Assembly (NCBI GenBank): GCA_963682055.1
Contig: OY821740.1
Location: 40,940,795 to 41,004,794, forward strand
DNA from: Primula veris
Taxonomy: Eukaryota > Streptophyta > Magnoliopsida > Ericales > Primulaceae
DNA: 64,000 nucleotides
Direction of reading: 5' to 3'
Positions 33,001 through 42,970 of this stretch are shown here, piece after piece (position 1 is the stretch's first letter; the number at the start of each line of letters is the position of its first letter). A model generated the notes under the pieces. It was not told the DNA's origin, made no database searches, and saw only the letters and a program-made list of their open reading frames with translations. Position numbers and translations under genes: made by a program.

Positions 33001-33906
33001 ATACTAATCATGAATTATCCCAAAATAAAAGTAAAAAAGTGTCTTTGCACTCCTAGTTAGTTCCAACTTTAGAAAAGTACCTTCTTGCTCATTTTGTGCA
33101 TTAGTTCTCTTGCTCAACTCACTTCGTTTCATAGATATATATCTATTTATGGTATGGTTGAGAATTGCACAACCCTTGCTCAGCTTGCCCTCATTTCCAA
33201 TCCCTAACCACTTTAGCGCCTTCCAAACCCTTTCTGGGATGGCATGACGGAGCAATATTGCTTCCCAAGCTTCATCCATAGCTTTCGAAAAAGGAACATC
33301 GGGTAAATCTGTGGAGAGACACATTGGATCGTACCCTGTGACCAATATACAAGTTGTATCAAATGTGTATCTCTTGCATATATCTTGCAAGTCCACCACT
33401 AGGCCTTGTTCGGCCACATGGTTAAGAATCGGGATAAGGCCCTTTTCCACTTTCTCCTGGCTAGTTTTTATTGAAAACCGTTTAAAAACTTGATGATTCA
33501 TGAGGGCTTGAGCTAGTTTCCTCTGGTTTTTCCATAGATTCGAGTCGGAGTTAAAAATCCCATCTCCTAAAATATCGAAGATTTTTATAAATTCAGGTCC
33601 TTTTGGATAATTCACAAAATTTGAAGTCATTATGTGGTGCACATCCAAGGGGTTTACCGTGAATAACATGTTCATGTTGGCAAACCAAGGTCCTTTTACG
33701 AGAAAAGTTCCATCTGTTCGCATGGCAAGGGCGTTGGTGGCATATTCGTGAATACGGTGAATGTTGAAGAGAATTCCAGGGAACATCCCCGCGACCGGCC
33801 AGTTAATCGGAATGGGCTCATTAAGGGCTTTTAAGATGATTCTAAGGAAAATAACAAGGCATGTGATGAATGCGAATAAAATTTCATAAAAATACTGCAA
33901 GGCCAT
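26364..33906 (-). CDS. Cytochrome P450 A, CYP96A-like (two exons)
   Basis: Exon 1 is 33906-33081 and exon 2 is 27070-26364, joined in phase 1 (donor AAG/GTAC, acceptor CGGACAG). They give 1533 coding bases, 510 residues, usual for the family. Exon 1 has a signal anchor (residues 5-27), a Pro-rich hinge (PIPINWPVAGMFPG) and the C-helix WKNQR. Exon 2 has AGRDTTSS (I-helix), EVLR (ExxR), FKPDRW and heme loop FNAGPRTCLG. AGRDTTSS and the overall pattern fit clan 86, family CYP96A. Known members include the midchain alkane hydroxylase MAH1 of wax synthesis, acting at the ER. The substrate here is unknown. All motifs are intact. The 6.0-kb intron holds a 5.0-kb transposon and may affect splicing. 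P450-B is a close duplicate. Confidence 0.88.
27527..27747. mobile_element. Short TIR element in the P450-A intron
   Basis: About 215 bp present in A and absent from the B intron. Ends ATGTTTGGTAACATATTTTTT and, reverse-complemented, CTGTTTGACAACATATTTTTT form inverted repeats. The GTTTGxxAACA terminus is common in hAT-type MITEs. The exact target duplication is unclear. Confidence 0.55.
29507..30247. repeat. 184-bp tandem array, four copies
   Basis: CCAGAACAGC (or CTAGAACAGC) recurs at 29519, 29703, 29887 and 30071, exactly 184 bp apart. Each unit includes CTACGAATTAGGAATTGTAC and TCGGTTCAGACATAT. No coding frame is conserved. Confidence 0.9.
30693..31837. repeat. 380-bp direct duplication with poly(A) between copies
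   Basis: Copies at 30693-31078 and 31453-31837 are nearly identical, with repeated GAGTGGGGTATGAC-type motifs and a pyrimidine tract ending TTTTTTGCAG/GAAGCTG, like a splice acceptor. Between them, non-repeated sequence ends in A21 (31417-31437) just before copy 2. It may be a non-coding exon-intron piece or part of a non-autonomous retroelement. No protein is encoded. Confidence 0.7.
31838..32533 (-). mobile_element. Cassandra TRIM retrotransposon with 5S rRNA-derived LTRs
   Basis: Two 293-bp direct repeats (31838-32130 and 32241-32533) begin TGTAACGATCC and end GGGTCGTCACA. The 110-bp interior has GGCTCTGATACCATC directly before the right repeat, which on the minus strand is the initiator-Met PBS (TGGTATCAGAGCC). 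AAAGGGAGGGTAAT at the other end is the polypurine tract. So the element reads on the minus strand. Each LTR holds about 55 bp matching the 3' half of plant 5S rRNA, the defining trait of Cassandra. LTRs differ at about 2%. No 5-bp target duplication is visible (CTCTC on one side, CATTT on the other). Confidence 0.88.
31916..31970 (-). other. 5S rRNA-derived segment in Cassandra 3' LTR
   Basis: The minus strand reads AGTTAAGCGTGCTT and GGATGGGTGACC, as in plant 5S rRNA including the internal promoter region. The 5' part of 5S rRNA is missing or diverged, so this is not a functional 5S gene. The second copy is at about 32319-32373. Confidence 0.85.
32606..32790. mobile_element. hAT-type MITE, 185 bp
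   Basis: Ends CAGGGGCGAAGC and GCTTCCCCCT are inverted. Flanks AATAGTAT (32598-32605) and CATAGTAT (32791-32798) are an 8-bp duplication with one mismatch, the hAT pattern. The interior has GGGGGTGCC/GGCACCC motifs. Confidence 0.6.
33081..33906 (-). CDS. P450-A exon 1
   Basis: 826 bases starting MALQYFYEILFAFITCL. Open frame continues past the donor for 25 codons into intron, ending in a stop. The donor position is set by agreement with P450-B, where GAAG/GTAC is conserved while the downstream sequence diverges. It differs from P450-B at about 13% of residues, mostly within the first 110. Confidence 0.88.
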
Positions 33907-34857
33907 GTTTGTTGATATTCTGTTATATTGAAAGGATCGTTAGATGTTAGGCTGTGAGAAAATAATATATTGAGCTTGGTGGTATATATAGAAGAACTAC
34001 ATGTATTTCTCTTGGAGGTTGGGGACTTGGGGGGCCAGTGGTACTGGTTTTGGTTGCATATTAGACGTATGCATCAAATGTATGGTAGCTTAATTATCAA
34101 CTTAATTAAGTTGGATTTTTTTAATTGGTATAAACTTGCCTGTATGTAATACACTAATTCGTCGATAGTAACGCTCGAGTAACAGAGAGATTCACAGGCC
34201 ATGCAGTTGGAAAATTCTATGGGGAAACTATACAAAATTGAGTTGATAATGTTAAAACTTTCATTAATTTGAAGTCCTGAATAAATTCAATTACTAAACT
34301 AATTTTAGAAATACTTTCACCTAAATAGTTCTGTAGAAATATATGGTAAAACTTAAAAGATTCAATTTTGAGCTAGTATATATACAAAAATTGTCACTAC
34401 TCACTAGGTAGTATGTACATACAACAATATTATACTGTACTTTTCTTGGTTACCACATTTCCCGTCTCTTGCTAACACCCTGTATTTCCTTCCATAATAG
34501 TTTTACGTATATTGGAGACAAATATTGCAAATTTCTAGTAACTGCAAACAAGTTACTCGGACTAAATGATTAGTGATAAACCTAGAAGAAGATATACTAC
34601 GTTGTTGGTTGCTCTCAATTCTGATACCAAGCTAATAACCGATACTAATATGGACTACAACATATCCATATATACTGAGAAAATCCCGTACTTTTCCTAC
34701 TTGTAGTATTTATAGTATTGAAAAGTTGACGATTATAAAATTCAACCATGCTTAAAAAAAAAAAAAAATTGAAATAATAAAAAAAAAAAATTACAAATGT
34801 AATTTAACCTCTTCCATGATTAGCTCTGGTTCCGCTAACTACAAGTGTCCTTAAATT
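33907..34857. other. P450-A 5' flank
   Basis: After the TATA region the sequence from about 34130 to 34600 is homologous to the P450-B flank at 53300-53950. Shared landmarks are GATAGTAACGCT(C/T)GAGTAAC and the block around 34300. The last 30 bases before 34858 (TGTCCTTAAATTT) recur at 46320, 56347, 57211 and about 60030. No gene is visible. Confidence 0.6.
33983..33991 (-). promoter_or_regulatory. Probable TATA box of P450-A
   Basis: TATATATAC on the minus strand about 77 bp before the ATG. Confidence 0.45.
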
Positions 34858-35081
34858 TGATAAGAACGGTTCTTTTTGCTGTTTACTTTAATTATTTGGA
34901 TTGTCTTATTATTTAATTATTCGCACCGTTGGTCCTTTTTTAGGCCTATTTATAAAGAGTCGGACTCTCAGTTTTGATTATGAATTGATTAGTTTGTGAA
35001 AAGGAACAACCCTATTCTGTTTATCTCTCCTAAATTCTCTGTTTCTCGTCTAAATTTCCCAAACCCTTACGAGTTTTATCA
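34858..35081 (+). repeat. LTR-like end of an unidentified retroelement
   Basis: A 224-bp block begins TGATAAGA and ends TTTTATCA, with ATTTATAAAG as a TATA candidate at about 34950. It is followed at 35083 by TGGTATCAAGAGCAGG, close to the initiator-Met primer-binding site. The flank before it (CCTTAAATTT) continues differently in related copies elsewhere, which supports insertion exactly here. No matching 3' LTR was found in the window. Confidence 0.5.
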
Positions 35082-35082
35082 T

Positions 35083-35098
35083 TGGTATCAAGAGCAGG
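35083..35098 (+). other. Probable initiator-Met primer-binding site
   Basis: TGGTATCAAGAGCAGG immediately follows the LTR-like block. It differs from the common TGGTATCAGAGC by one inserted A. Confidence 0.5.
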
Positions 35099-35180
35099 TC
35101 CTTTCTCGCTTGATTTTTGAGACATATCTATCTTTTTTTTTTTGCTATTAAATAATAAATAAATAAATAACCTAAATATT

Positions 35181-35712
35181 ATGGATCTCCAAGCCATATT
35201 ATCTCTAGTAAACAAGGATATGGATCAATTGTATGAACAACGTCGAGGTCTAGAGCGAAAAATGGATAAAGTGATCGAAAAATTGTTGATAGTGGCTCGT
35301 GATCGTGGGGTGAAAATACCAGACGGGTTAAAACATACGACGGCCGAAACCCTAGTCTCGCCGACCAGAGTTATTCATGCGCCGCCACCACCACCGCCAC
35401 AACCACCATTGCACCCTGCACCGTTCCCGGCACAACCCGTACTTTCCTCAACAACCACCGTAGACCATCCACCATCACTTACTATCAAAACAAAATAAGA
35501 AACACTATTTGAAAAAGAAATAAAAATTCAGCCCGAGCCCAAGACTGAATTAGATGAAGAACCGGTGATTGTACCGCCACCGCTTCAATTATCCGATTGT
35601 TTTCCAACTACATTACAACCAATAAAAAAGAAAAGGGACAGAGGCAGGTCGTCGCCTACGCCGCCAGCACCACCGCTACAGAAAAAGAGAGCCGGTGGAG
35701 GCTTGCCATCAG
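35181..35712 (+). pseudogene. Unrecognised ORF, 5' part (interrupted by copia element)
   Basis: The frame begins MDLQAILSLVNKDMDQLYE 98 bp after the PBS. Residues 10-40 look coiled coil, then a Pro-rich region (PPPPPPQPPLHPAP) and, after an in-frame TAA at 35496-35498, an acidic segment (EPKTELDEEPVIVPPP) and a Lys/Arg stretch (KKKRDRGR). The copia insertion cuts it at 35712. When the 4.8-kb element and one copy of the ATCAG duplication are disregarded, the frame agrees with that at 40557-41185. The position after an LTR and PBS suggests a gag-like role, but no gag motif is recognisable and I assign no function. Confidence 0.6.
35708..35712. repeat. Target-site duplication ATCAG (left)
   Basis: Matches 40552-40556 on the other side of the copia element. 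Confidence 0.92.
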
Positions 35713-36061
35713 TGTTAGGGTCGATCAGGCGAATCAATGAAAGACAGAAATACTAAACCGAGCACACACTCTTTGATAACGGAGTTCACCCAAATTGGCT
35801 ACGTCTCCGGACCGCTACACGTGGCACTTTATATATATATTAAAAGAGGATTACAATCGTAATCTAGCTAGATCACAAAGCTATGGTTCTCTCGCAAATA
35901 GAACTCTCTCTTTATAATATAGAGGTGTTTGTGTATGTGTAATTAAAATACAAGATATTGGGGCATATAAATAGAACCCTTAGTGGGTCATATTACAATT
36001 CTTAGTGATGTGGGATAATTAGAAAACATGGCCAAACCTCATTTGGCTCCACAACTCAACA
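35713..36061 (-). repeat. 3' LTR of the copia element
   Basis: 349 bp, on the downstream side of the minus-strand coding region. The polypurine tract AAGTGGGAGAT (36062-36072, minus strand) directly precedes it. Confidence 0.93.
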
Positions 36062-36072
36062 ATCTCCCACTT
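36062..36072 (-). other. Polypurine tract of the copia element
   Basis: The minus strand reads AAGTGGGAGAT adjacent to the 3' LTR, typical of plant copia elements. Confidence 0.7.
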
Positions 36073-36238
36073 GGAGTCAAATGTCGAGTGCTTCAAAAGA
36101 ACTCCAATTATCCTCGACCACCGAACTCACTGTGCTCCTCCGAGCAGAATGCTCCCATCGGTATCGTTGTATAGTAATTGATACTCTGCCGTCATCGGCG
36201 AGTTACTCATTCTTCTAGTATAGCGGCGACCCTGAGCC

Positions 36239-38023
36239 TCATGCTCGGAGTCCTGCTGAGGTTGCACACAGCCTCAGTTTGTCGATTGTAACAGTCTTCG
36301 TTAGCATATCGGCGGGGTTCTTAGCGCCCTCAATCTTTTCTAGCGCGAAGATTCCATCTTCTAGAACAGCCCGGATAAAGTGGTAACGAATCTGTATGTG
36401 CTTTGTGCGTGAATGGAATACAGGATTCTTAGCTAGCTGAACTGCACTTTGACTATCACAGTTCAGAACTCCCTTGTCGGTTTTCTGACCGAGCTCTTTT
36501 AAGAAACCTTGCAACCAAATCATCTCTTTGCTTGCTTCCGTCACCGCGACGTACTCAGCCTCTGTTGTCGACAATGCAACAATCTTTTGCAGCTTAGATG
36601 TCCAACTCACAGCAGTACCACCGAAGGTACAAACACATCCCGTTGTGCTCTTTCGGCTGTCCAGATCACCGGCCATGTCAGCATCCACATAGCCGCGCAG
36701 GCCTTCCGAGGTCTTTCGGAAACATAATGCCAAACTCACGGTACCCGAGAGATATCTCAATATCCACTTCACAGCTTCCCAATAGTGCTTTCCTGGGTTA
36801 CTCATGTAACGACTGACAACTCCCACTGCATGGGCAATGTCCGGTCTTGTACACACCATAGCGTACATCAAGCTACCAATTGCTGAAGCGTAGGGTATGT
36901 TCGACATACGATCCTTTCCTTCCTCGTCTGAGGGTGATTGTTTCTTCAACAAGCTAAAGTGTGCGGCTAGCGGTGAGCCTACAGCTTTGGCATCACTCAT
37001 GCTGAACCGTGCCAACACTTTCTTCACATACTCGGCTTGCGACAGAAACAGGGACCCATCCCTTCCTCGGGAAATCCTCATACCGAGGATCTGATTTGCG
37101 GCACCCAAATCTTTCATCTCGAACTGTTTCGCCAACTGTTGCTTCACCTTGTTAATCTCAACAAGGCTCGACCCAGCGAGCAACATGTCATCTACATACA
37201 AAAGTAATATGACATACGAAGAGTTCGCAAATCTCTTCACGAAACAGCAGTGATCACTATCACTTCTTTCGAATCCGGTATCCGCCATGAAACTGTCAAA
37301 CTTCTTATACCACTGCCGTGGTGCTTGTTTTAACCCATACAAGCTCTTCCGCAGTTTGCAAACCAGTTTCTCTTTTCCCTTTTCAGCAAACCCTTCAGGT
37401 TGGAGCATGTAAATTTCTTCATCGAGATCTCCATAGAGAAAGGCAGTTTTCACATCTAACTGCTCGAGATGAAGATTCGCATTTACAACAATGCTCAACA
37501 ATAGCCGAATAGTCGTCATCTTTACGACTGGTGAAAAGATCTCGGTGTAGTCAATTCCTGCCTTTTGCTGGAACCCTTTGACTACTAGGCGTGCCTTATA
37601 CCGTTTCGTGCCATCTTGTTCCTCCTTTAGACGGAACACCCATTTGTTGCTCAGTGCCCTTTTCCCCTTGGGCAGTTCGGCTAACTGCCAAGTCACATTC
37701 TTCTCGAGCGACTTCATCTCATCCTTCATCGCGAGCTCCCACTTGCTCGAGTCTTTCAGCTCCATAGCTTCTTCTCTACTTTCGGGCTCTCCTGCATCAC
37801 TGAGCAATATGTAATGCAGGGAAGGAGAGTACCGGGCAGGAGGTCTCTTCTCGCGCTGACCTCGGCCCAATTCAAGTCGGGGAGTTTGGGGCATCTCCTC
37901 GTCCTCTTCAGCATCTGTTGGAGGGTTGTCGAGCACCACTGGCTCATCTTCAGTGTCATTTTCCAAGTCCAATCTTGGAAACGCATTCATGTCGACCATA
38001 CCACTTTCCTCGGACGGGAGCGC
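36239..38023 (-). pseudogene. gag-pol: Copia reverse transcriptase and RNase H
   Basis: Same frame after the TAA. After an acidic linker, RT motifs are KWVFRLKEEQDG, YKARLVVKGFQQ, QLDVKTAFLYGDL, KSLYGLKQAPRQWY and catalytic YVDD. RNase H follows with DADMAGD, STTEAEY and DSQSA. It ends at the natural stop 36241-36239. In orientation and domain order (integrase before RT) it is a typical copia pol. Confidence 0.93.
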
Positions 38024-38635
38024 TTATTCTTCCACATTTTGTCGATTTTTGTACAAAATGCTTTCGTTGAAGATGACATCCTTACTGCGAATGATACTCT
38101 TTGTTTGACCATCCCAGAAGCGATATCCAAACTCAACTCCACCGTACCCCACAAAGTAACACACTTTGGATTTCGAGTCAAGCTTGGTACGATCATTTAT
38201 GTCGACATGGATATATGACAGACAACCGAACACTCGCAAGTGTTCATAAGAGATAGGCTTTCCTACCCACTCTTCCTCGGGAATCCTCCTTTCTAGGGGC
38301 ACTGAGGGTCCGCGGTTAATGAGGTAAACCGTCGTGCTTACTGCATGTGCCCACAAGGCTTTGGGCAACCCACTTTGCAGTCTCATACTCCTAGCACGCT
38401 CATTGATTGTTCGGTTCATGCGCTCGGCCACGCCATTTTGCTGTGGCGTTCTTCGGATGGTCTTCTCTATTCGAATACCTCTCTGAGCACAGAACTCTAC
38501 GAACTTCGCATCAATGTACTCTCCGCCGTTATCGGACCTCAAACACTTGAGTTTATTCCCGGTCTCTAGTTCGACCATGGCCTTCCATTCTTGAAATTTC
38601 TTAAACACCTCAGACTTGTGTTTCAAGAAGTAGAC
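38024..38635 (-). pseudogene. gag-pol: Copia integrase, middle part
   Basis: Same frame after the TGA. It contains LRSDNGGEY (second Asp) and QQNGVAERMNRTI (catalytic Glu), then the GKP/KPG-like C-terminal region (RVFGCLSYIHV, FVGYGG). A TAA at 38026-38024 ends the open stretch just before the acidic linker to RT. Confidence 0.9.
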
Positions 38636-40177
38636 TCATGTTTTCCTCGTCGAATCATCGATGAAGGTCACATAGTATTGAGCTCCTCCCAGTGAAGTTA
38701 CTGGAGATGGTCCCCATACATCTGAGTGGACCAGTGCTAGCTTCTCCTCCTTGGGAGCTTTTCCACCTTTCCGGAAGCTCACTTTCTTCTGCTTCCCGAA
38801 GATGCAACCTTCACACATATCGAGGTTGACAGACTTCAAGCCTGGAAGTTTGTTGTCCTTCGCTAACACCTTCATCCCCTTCTCACTCATGTGACCCAAC
38901 CGTCGATGCCACAGTTCCGAGCAGTCTTGCGACACAGCTGCCGCCACTGTACACTCCTCATCGGTCATCATGTACAGCGTACCGACCTTGCTCCCTCGGG
39001 CTATCACCATAGCTCCTCGTGAAACTTTCCAAGCTCCACAGCTGAACGAAATGGAGTGCCTTTTGGCATCGAGTTGACCTGCTGAAATCAGATTCTTGGT
39101 CAACCTCGGGACATGCCTCACTTTCGTTAGCTTCCATACCGATCCATTTGGAATGCGAATTTTCACATCGCCCATTCCAACAACCTCCAACGCTTCTCCG
39201 TCGGCTAGATACACTTTACCGAAATTACCCGCAGTGTAATTTTCGAATAAATCCTTCTGAGCGGTCGTGTGAAATGATGCCCCAGAGTCTAGAATCCACG
39301 AATCTATATCTCTCTGCACGGCAAGCATTAGACAGTCACCCGAATCCTCGTCGCTCGCAATATTAGCCCTGTGATCACGGCCGGTACTCTTCTTCGGCTG
39401 CTTGCACTCATGACTGAAGTGCCCCATACCCTGGCAGTTATAGCATCGAAGATTCTTCTTACTTCGATCGCTATCTTTGCCTCCTCGGCTAAGCCCTCTT
39501 CTACCTCGGGATTGTGAACGTCCTCTAACGTCCCATACCCTGGCCTTACCCCGGTCTCTTGAACCCATGTTCAAGGCTGCTCCATCATTTGAGCATTCAC
39601 CCATATCCAATCTCCTGAGTTCCTCAGCGAGTATTTGATCTCGGATGCCGTTGTAAGTCAGTTTCTCCTTTCCAATTGAGTTGCTCACAGCAGCTCGCAT
39701 GAATTCCCAACTGTTCGGTAGAGATGCTAGCAGTATAAGGGCTCTCACTTCGTCTTCAAAAGTTATCTCCACCGCATCCAACTGATTTACGGTGTCGATG
39801 AACTTGTTCACGTGACTCGCGATAGGTGTCCCCTCAGCCATGCGTAGGTTGAACAACTTACGCATGAGATGTACCTTGTTGTTCGCGGATGGTTTCTCAT
39901 ACATGTCGGTGAGGATCTTCATCATCCCCATCGTCGTCGTCTCTCTTGCGACGTTATGTGCTACACTCCTAGATAGTGTTAGGCGGATCAGTCCCAACAC
40001 TTGACGGTCTAAGAGTTTCCACGCCTCCTCGGTGGTCGTGATCGGCCTTTCCTCAAGGAGAAGTGGCTGATGCATCTTCCTCCCATAAAGGTAGTCCTCT
40101 ATTTGCATTCTCCAGAATGCGAAATCCTTCCCGTCGAACTTCTCGATCCCGTGTGCGGTCCTGTCTTCTTTCGCCAT
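38636..40177 (-). pseudogene. gag-pol: Copia Gag, protease and integrase N-terminal part
   Basis: The frame starts MAKEDRTAHGIEKFDG at 40177, 23 bp after the PBS start. The order is the UBN2-type gag (FAFWRMQIEDYLYG, residues about 20-200), zinc knuckle CYNCQGMGHFSHEC (about 243), aspartic protease ILDSGASFHTT (about 294), the GAG-pre-integrase HxxLGH...CxxC region (about 424-460) and the first integrase Asp in HSDVWGP (about 480). A TGA at 38638-38636 interrupts integrase after FIDDSTRKT. The frame continues open on the other side. Confidence 0.9.
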
Positions 40178-40184
40178 CGATCTT

Positions 40185-40200
40185 CCGAGCTCTGATACCA
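40185..40200 (-). other. Initiator-Met primer-binding site of the copia element
   Basis: The minus strand reads TGGTATCAGAGCTCGG two bases after the 5' LTR, the complement of the initiator tRNA-Met 3' end. Confidence 0.88.
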
Positions 40201-40202
40201 CT

Positions 40203-40551
40203 TGTTAGGGTCGATCAGGCGAATCAATGAAAGACAGAAATACTAAACCGAGCACACACTCTTTGATAACGGAGTTCACCCAAATTGGCTACGTCTCCGG
40301 GCCGCTACACGTGGCACTTTATATATATATTAAAAGAGGATTACAATCGTAATCTAGCTAGATCACAAAGCTATGGTTCTCTCGCAAATAGAACTCTCTC
40401 TTTATAATATAGATGTGTTTGTGTAGGTGTAATTAAAATACAAGATATTGGGGCATATAAATAGAACCCTTAGTGGGTCATATTATAATTCTTAGTGATG
40501 TGGGATAATTAGAAAACATGGCCAAACCTCATTTGGCTCCACAACTCAACA
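40203..40551 (-). repeat. 5' LTR of the copia element
   Basis: 349 bp, four substitutions from the other LTR. It is followed by the ATCAG duplication at 40552-40556. Confidence 0.93.
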
Positions 40552-40556
40552 ATCAG

Positions 40557-41185
40557 CGCTACCAGTAGCTCTGCCACCGCCACTGTGGCCCGACGAACGT
40601 TGGAAGAAGATAGAAGAGAAGAGAGAAAGTGGAGATATGAAGAGTTCGGAGGTGAAGAAAGAGAGAGAGACAACCAGAGGAGGAGAATTATTGTCGCCGC
40701 TTGGGACTAAGCATGAGGGTACAATGATAAAAAATTCGGCCCCCATACTTTTGCGTCAGCCAGGATTAGGTCAATGGGTAATAAAGACTATTTTACCCTT
40801 TATTGAAAATAATATTTTCATTGCCACATTAACTGATCACGGTAAAATAAACACACCAAAAATTTATATTGTGGGGTATTACTCTTACGGCCGTGAGACG
40901 CTTATCGATAGATTTGGTCGCGTCCCTATTTATTTTGTGTATAATAGATTCCGACTTATATTTTACATGCGTAGAGAAGAGTTAGGTCAGTGGAGGAAGA
41001 ATTTTGTTATTGTGCCTATAGTGATAGTATTTGGATTGCAAAAAAGATTAGGTCATACGTGTGGGTTAAATTTACCATTAATGATAAGATGTGCTAACTT
41101 TGATCTAAGGATCAAAAAGCTATTAGTAAGTGCAACAATATTACATGGGATTACTATTTTGAATTTTAAATCATGTGCTGCATGA
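40557..41185 (+). pseudogene. Unrecognised ORF, 3' part
   Basis: This continues the frame of 35181-35712 beyond the copia insertion: Pro-rich, then charged (WKKIEEKRESGD, EVKKERETTRGGE), then a region rich in aromatic and hydrophobic residues (LRQPGLGQWVIKTI, YIVGYYSYGRETL, REELGQWRKNFVIV). It ends at TGA 41183-41185. Two GQW motifs about 90 residues apart may mark an internal repeat. I recognise no domain. It resembles neither gag nor pol of the other elements here. Confidence 0.5.
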
Positions 41186-41294
41186 GTACTGACCCATAAC
41201 AGGTATTCTATTTACGATGAAATTGAAAATAATATGGAGGTTGTTGTTTTATTGGGTAAAAGGTTATTTACTTATGGGGTTTTATAGGTTTAGT

Positions 41295-41768
41295 ACACCA
41301 AACTATCTGCTTTTAACGATTTGGGTACCCACCTTTTAAATTTTTCAATTTAGGCATCACACTATAATAACTTTCCAATTTAGGTACCACCATCTAAATA
41401 AATCACGGAATTATGTCACGTGACATTTAACAAATATTAATTTAAGAGACTAATTTGATAATTTTGCACAAACATATGTCATCCTATAAAAATGTTTCCC
41501 CCAATTTCACACATAACAAAAATTTGGATTATATGCTAGTTTTTTTTATGTGTGAAATTGGTGGAAATTTTTTTCTAATATGACATATTTTTGTGCAAAA
41601 TTGTCAAATTAGTCTCTCAAATAAATGTTTGTCAAATATTACGTGACATGATTTCGTAATTTATTTAGACGGTGGTACCTAAATTGGAAAGTTATTATAG
41701 TGTGGTATCCAAATTAGAAAATTTGAAAGATGGGTACCCAAATCGTTAACAGCACTATAGTTTGGTGT
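41295..41768. mobile_element. Foldback MITE, 474 bp
   Basis: Nearly the whole element is an inverted repeat: the left arm from ACACCAAACTATCTGC pairs with the right arm ending GTTTGGTGT over about 200 bp, with inner marks TCACGTGACATTTA and TATTACGTGACATGA. Flanks AGT on both sides (41292-41294, 41769-41771) are a possible 3-bp target duplication. No ORF. Confidence 0.75.
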
Positions 41769-41772
41769 AGTA

Positions 41773-42734
41773 AATATATTTTTTCCCTTTTACTTATGAA
41801 TTTTCGAAGTTGGGCATATGTGCAATTTTTCTGTTTGGACAGTTAGACTGATGTGTAGAAAAGTAAATGTTTACCATAGGAAATAGTTTTCAATTTGACT
41901 GAAATTTGGTGACTTGGTAGAGGACTTGTATGCGGTCATGTGGGCATGTGTTTGGATCATCGAGGACCGAGTAATGATTTTTCAAAGGTTCCAGATTACT
42001 GCTGCTGGAAAAACTGCATGGTGATGTTTATGAAAGTTATCTTCTCATACAGCAAACGATTTTATTTTTGCTTGGCAAGTTTTTAGCCAAGACATTCAAA
42101 AACATTCTGAAACTTGAATCGCGGCATTTGGATGTACGGTTTATGAGATATGAAATTTTGAAGTTAATATTGCAATTCTATTTTTTATGGACAGAGTTGA
42201 TACGTTGCACAAAAACCAATTTTACGCCACTTCAAAATTGTTTAAATTCTGTGAAACTTTGTGTAAAAATACCCACGACTGTTAGGGGTATTTGGACGCT
42301 CGATTCACTCTTTACCGATCTTCCGTTTGTGAGATATAGTTTTCGGAAAATGGTTATTTTATACTTCTTTGAAGATATTTATAATTGCGAATGTGCGGGT
42401 TACTGCCGTGGTCTGCCTGTTAGTTTGAGTGTGAAGTTTTTTGATGATTATCCTTGGGATCCAGGGGTTCGGGTATTAGTCATGATATTTGTTCACGGGA
42501 TTTATGTTGCAGCTTCTATTATCCGGATAATGGGTTACTTTTCCTAAACAAAGTCATTACAGACTGTATTGGAAAATACGATGCTTGCGGTATAAACCCG
42601 ACAATGACGCACCTTAGAGTATTATGGACGGGTTTGTTTGATTTTGAGACCAAACCCCATGTTGCTTACATCGATCCTTATTGGGAGCATTTTTGGTTTG
42701 AGGTGATCCTATGTTGGTATTAATTTCTTGTAAA
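41773..42734 (+). other. Unassigned sequence with weak ORFs
   Basis: Two overlapping ORFs (42068-42547, 159 codons, and 42454-42723, 89 codons) have balanced composition, but I recognise no domain and neither has a convincing start context. They may be the remaining part of the retroelement that begins at 34858, or a non-coding transcript. Confidence 0.3.
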
Positions 42735-42965
42735 ATGATTTTGCTTACATACTCTTCTATCTACAAAATTAATCCGTTGATTTGGCATATATACATAGCA
42801 AATCCAATTATTATGGATTTTAATTGTTAATATTAAATGGTAACAATTTAATAATTTATGTTAAATGCAAAATGATTTTGCTCACATATTTTTTCTGTCC
42901 AAAAAATCAACCCGTCGATGTGTCACATTACATGGTATATCAATCTCATCAAGGATTTTGATTGT
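42735..42965. repeat. Two-copy tandem repeat, about 130 bp
   Basis: AAAATGATTTTGCT(T/C)ACATA begins both copies (42733 and 42867), followed by similar ATCAACCCGTTGAT and GGATTTTAATTGTTA-type segments. Confidence 0.6.
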
Positions 42966-42970
42966 TATTA

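Larger units (their letters stand above)
28007..33020. mobile_element. MULE-like composite element in the P450-A intron, 5.0 kb
   Basis: The left end (GGAATAATAAG...ATCAAACTACTGGGTG) and reverse-complemented right end (GGATAATTCATG...ATCAAACTATTGGGTG) form inverted repeats of about 120 bp. Flanks AAAAATAAA (27998-28006) and CAAAATAAA (33021-33029) are a 9-bp target duplication with one mismatch. The B intron lacks the whole block. There is no transposase. The interior is a mosaic: a 184-bp tandem array, a duplicated 380-bp block, a Cassandra element and a hAT MITE. Confidence 0.72.
35713..40551 (-). mobile_element. Ty1/copia LTR retrotransposon, 4.8 kb
   Basis: Complete element on the minus strand: 349-bp LTRs (TGTTAG...CAACA), 5-bp target duplication ATCAG, tRNA-iMet PBS, one-frame gag-pol and a polypurine tract. 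The LTRs differ at 4 of 349 positions (1.1%), so insertion was recent, similar in age to the Tat insertion. Two in-frame stops in the polyprotein suggest it is defective. It split the ORF at 35181-41185. Confidence 0.95.

Noticed and set aside
35181..35498. Complete 105-residue Pro-rich host protein
   Set aside because: The frame continues after the TAA and beyond the copia element, and starts just after an LTR-like end and PBS.
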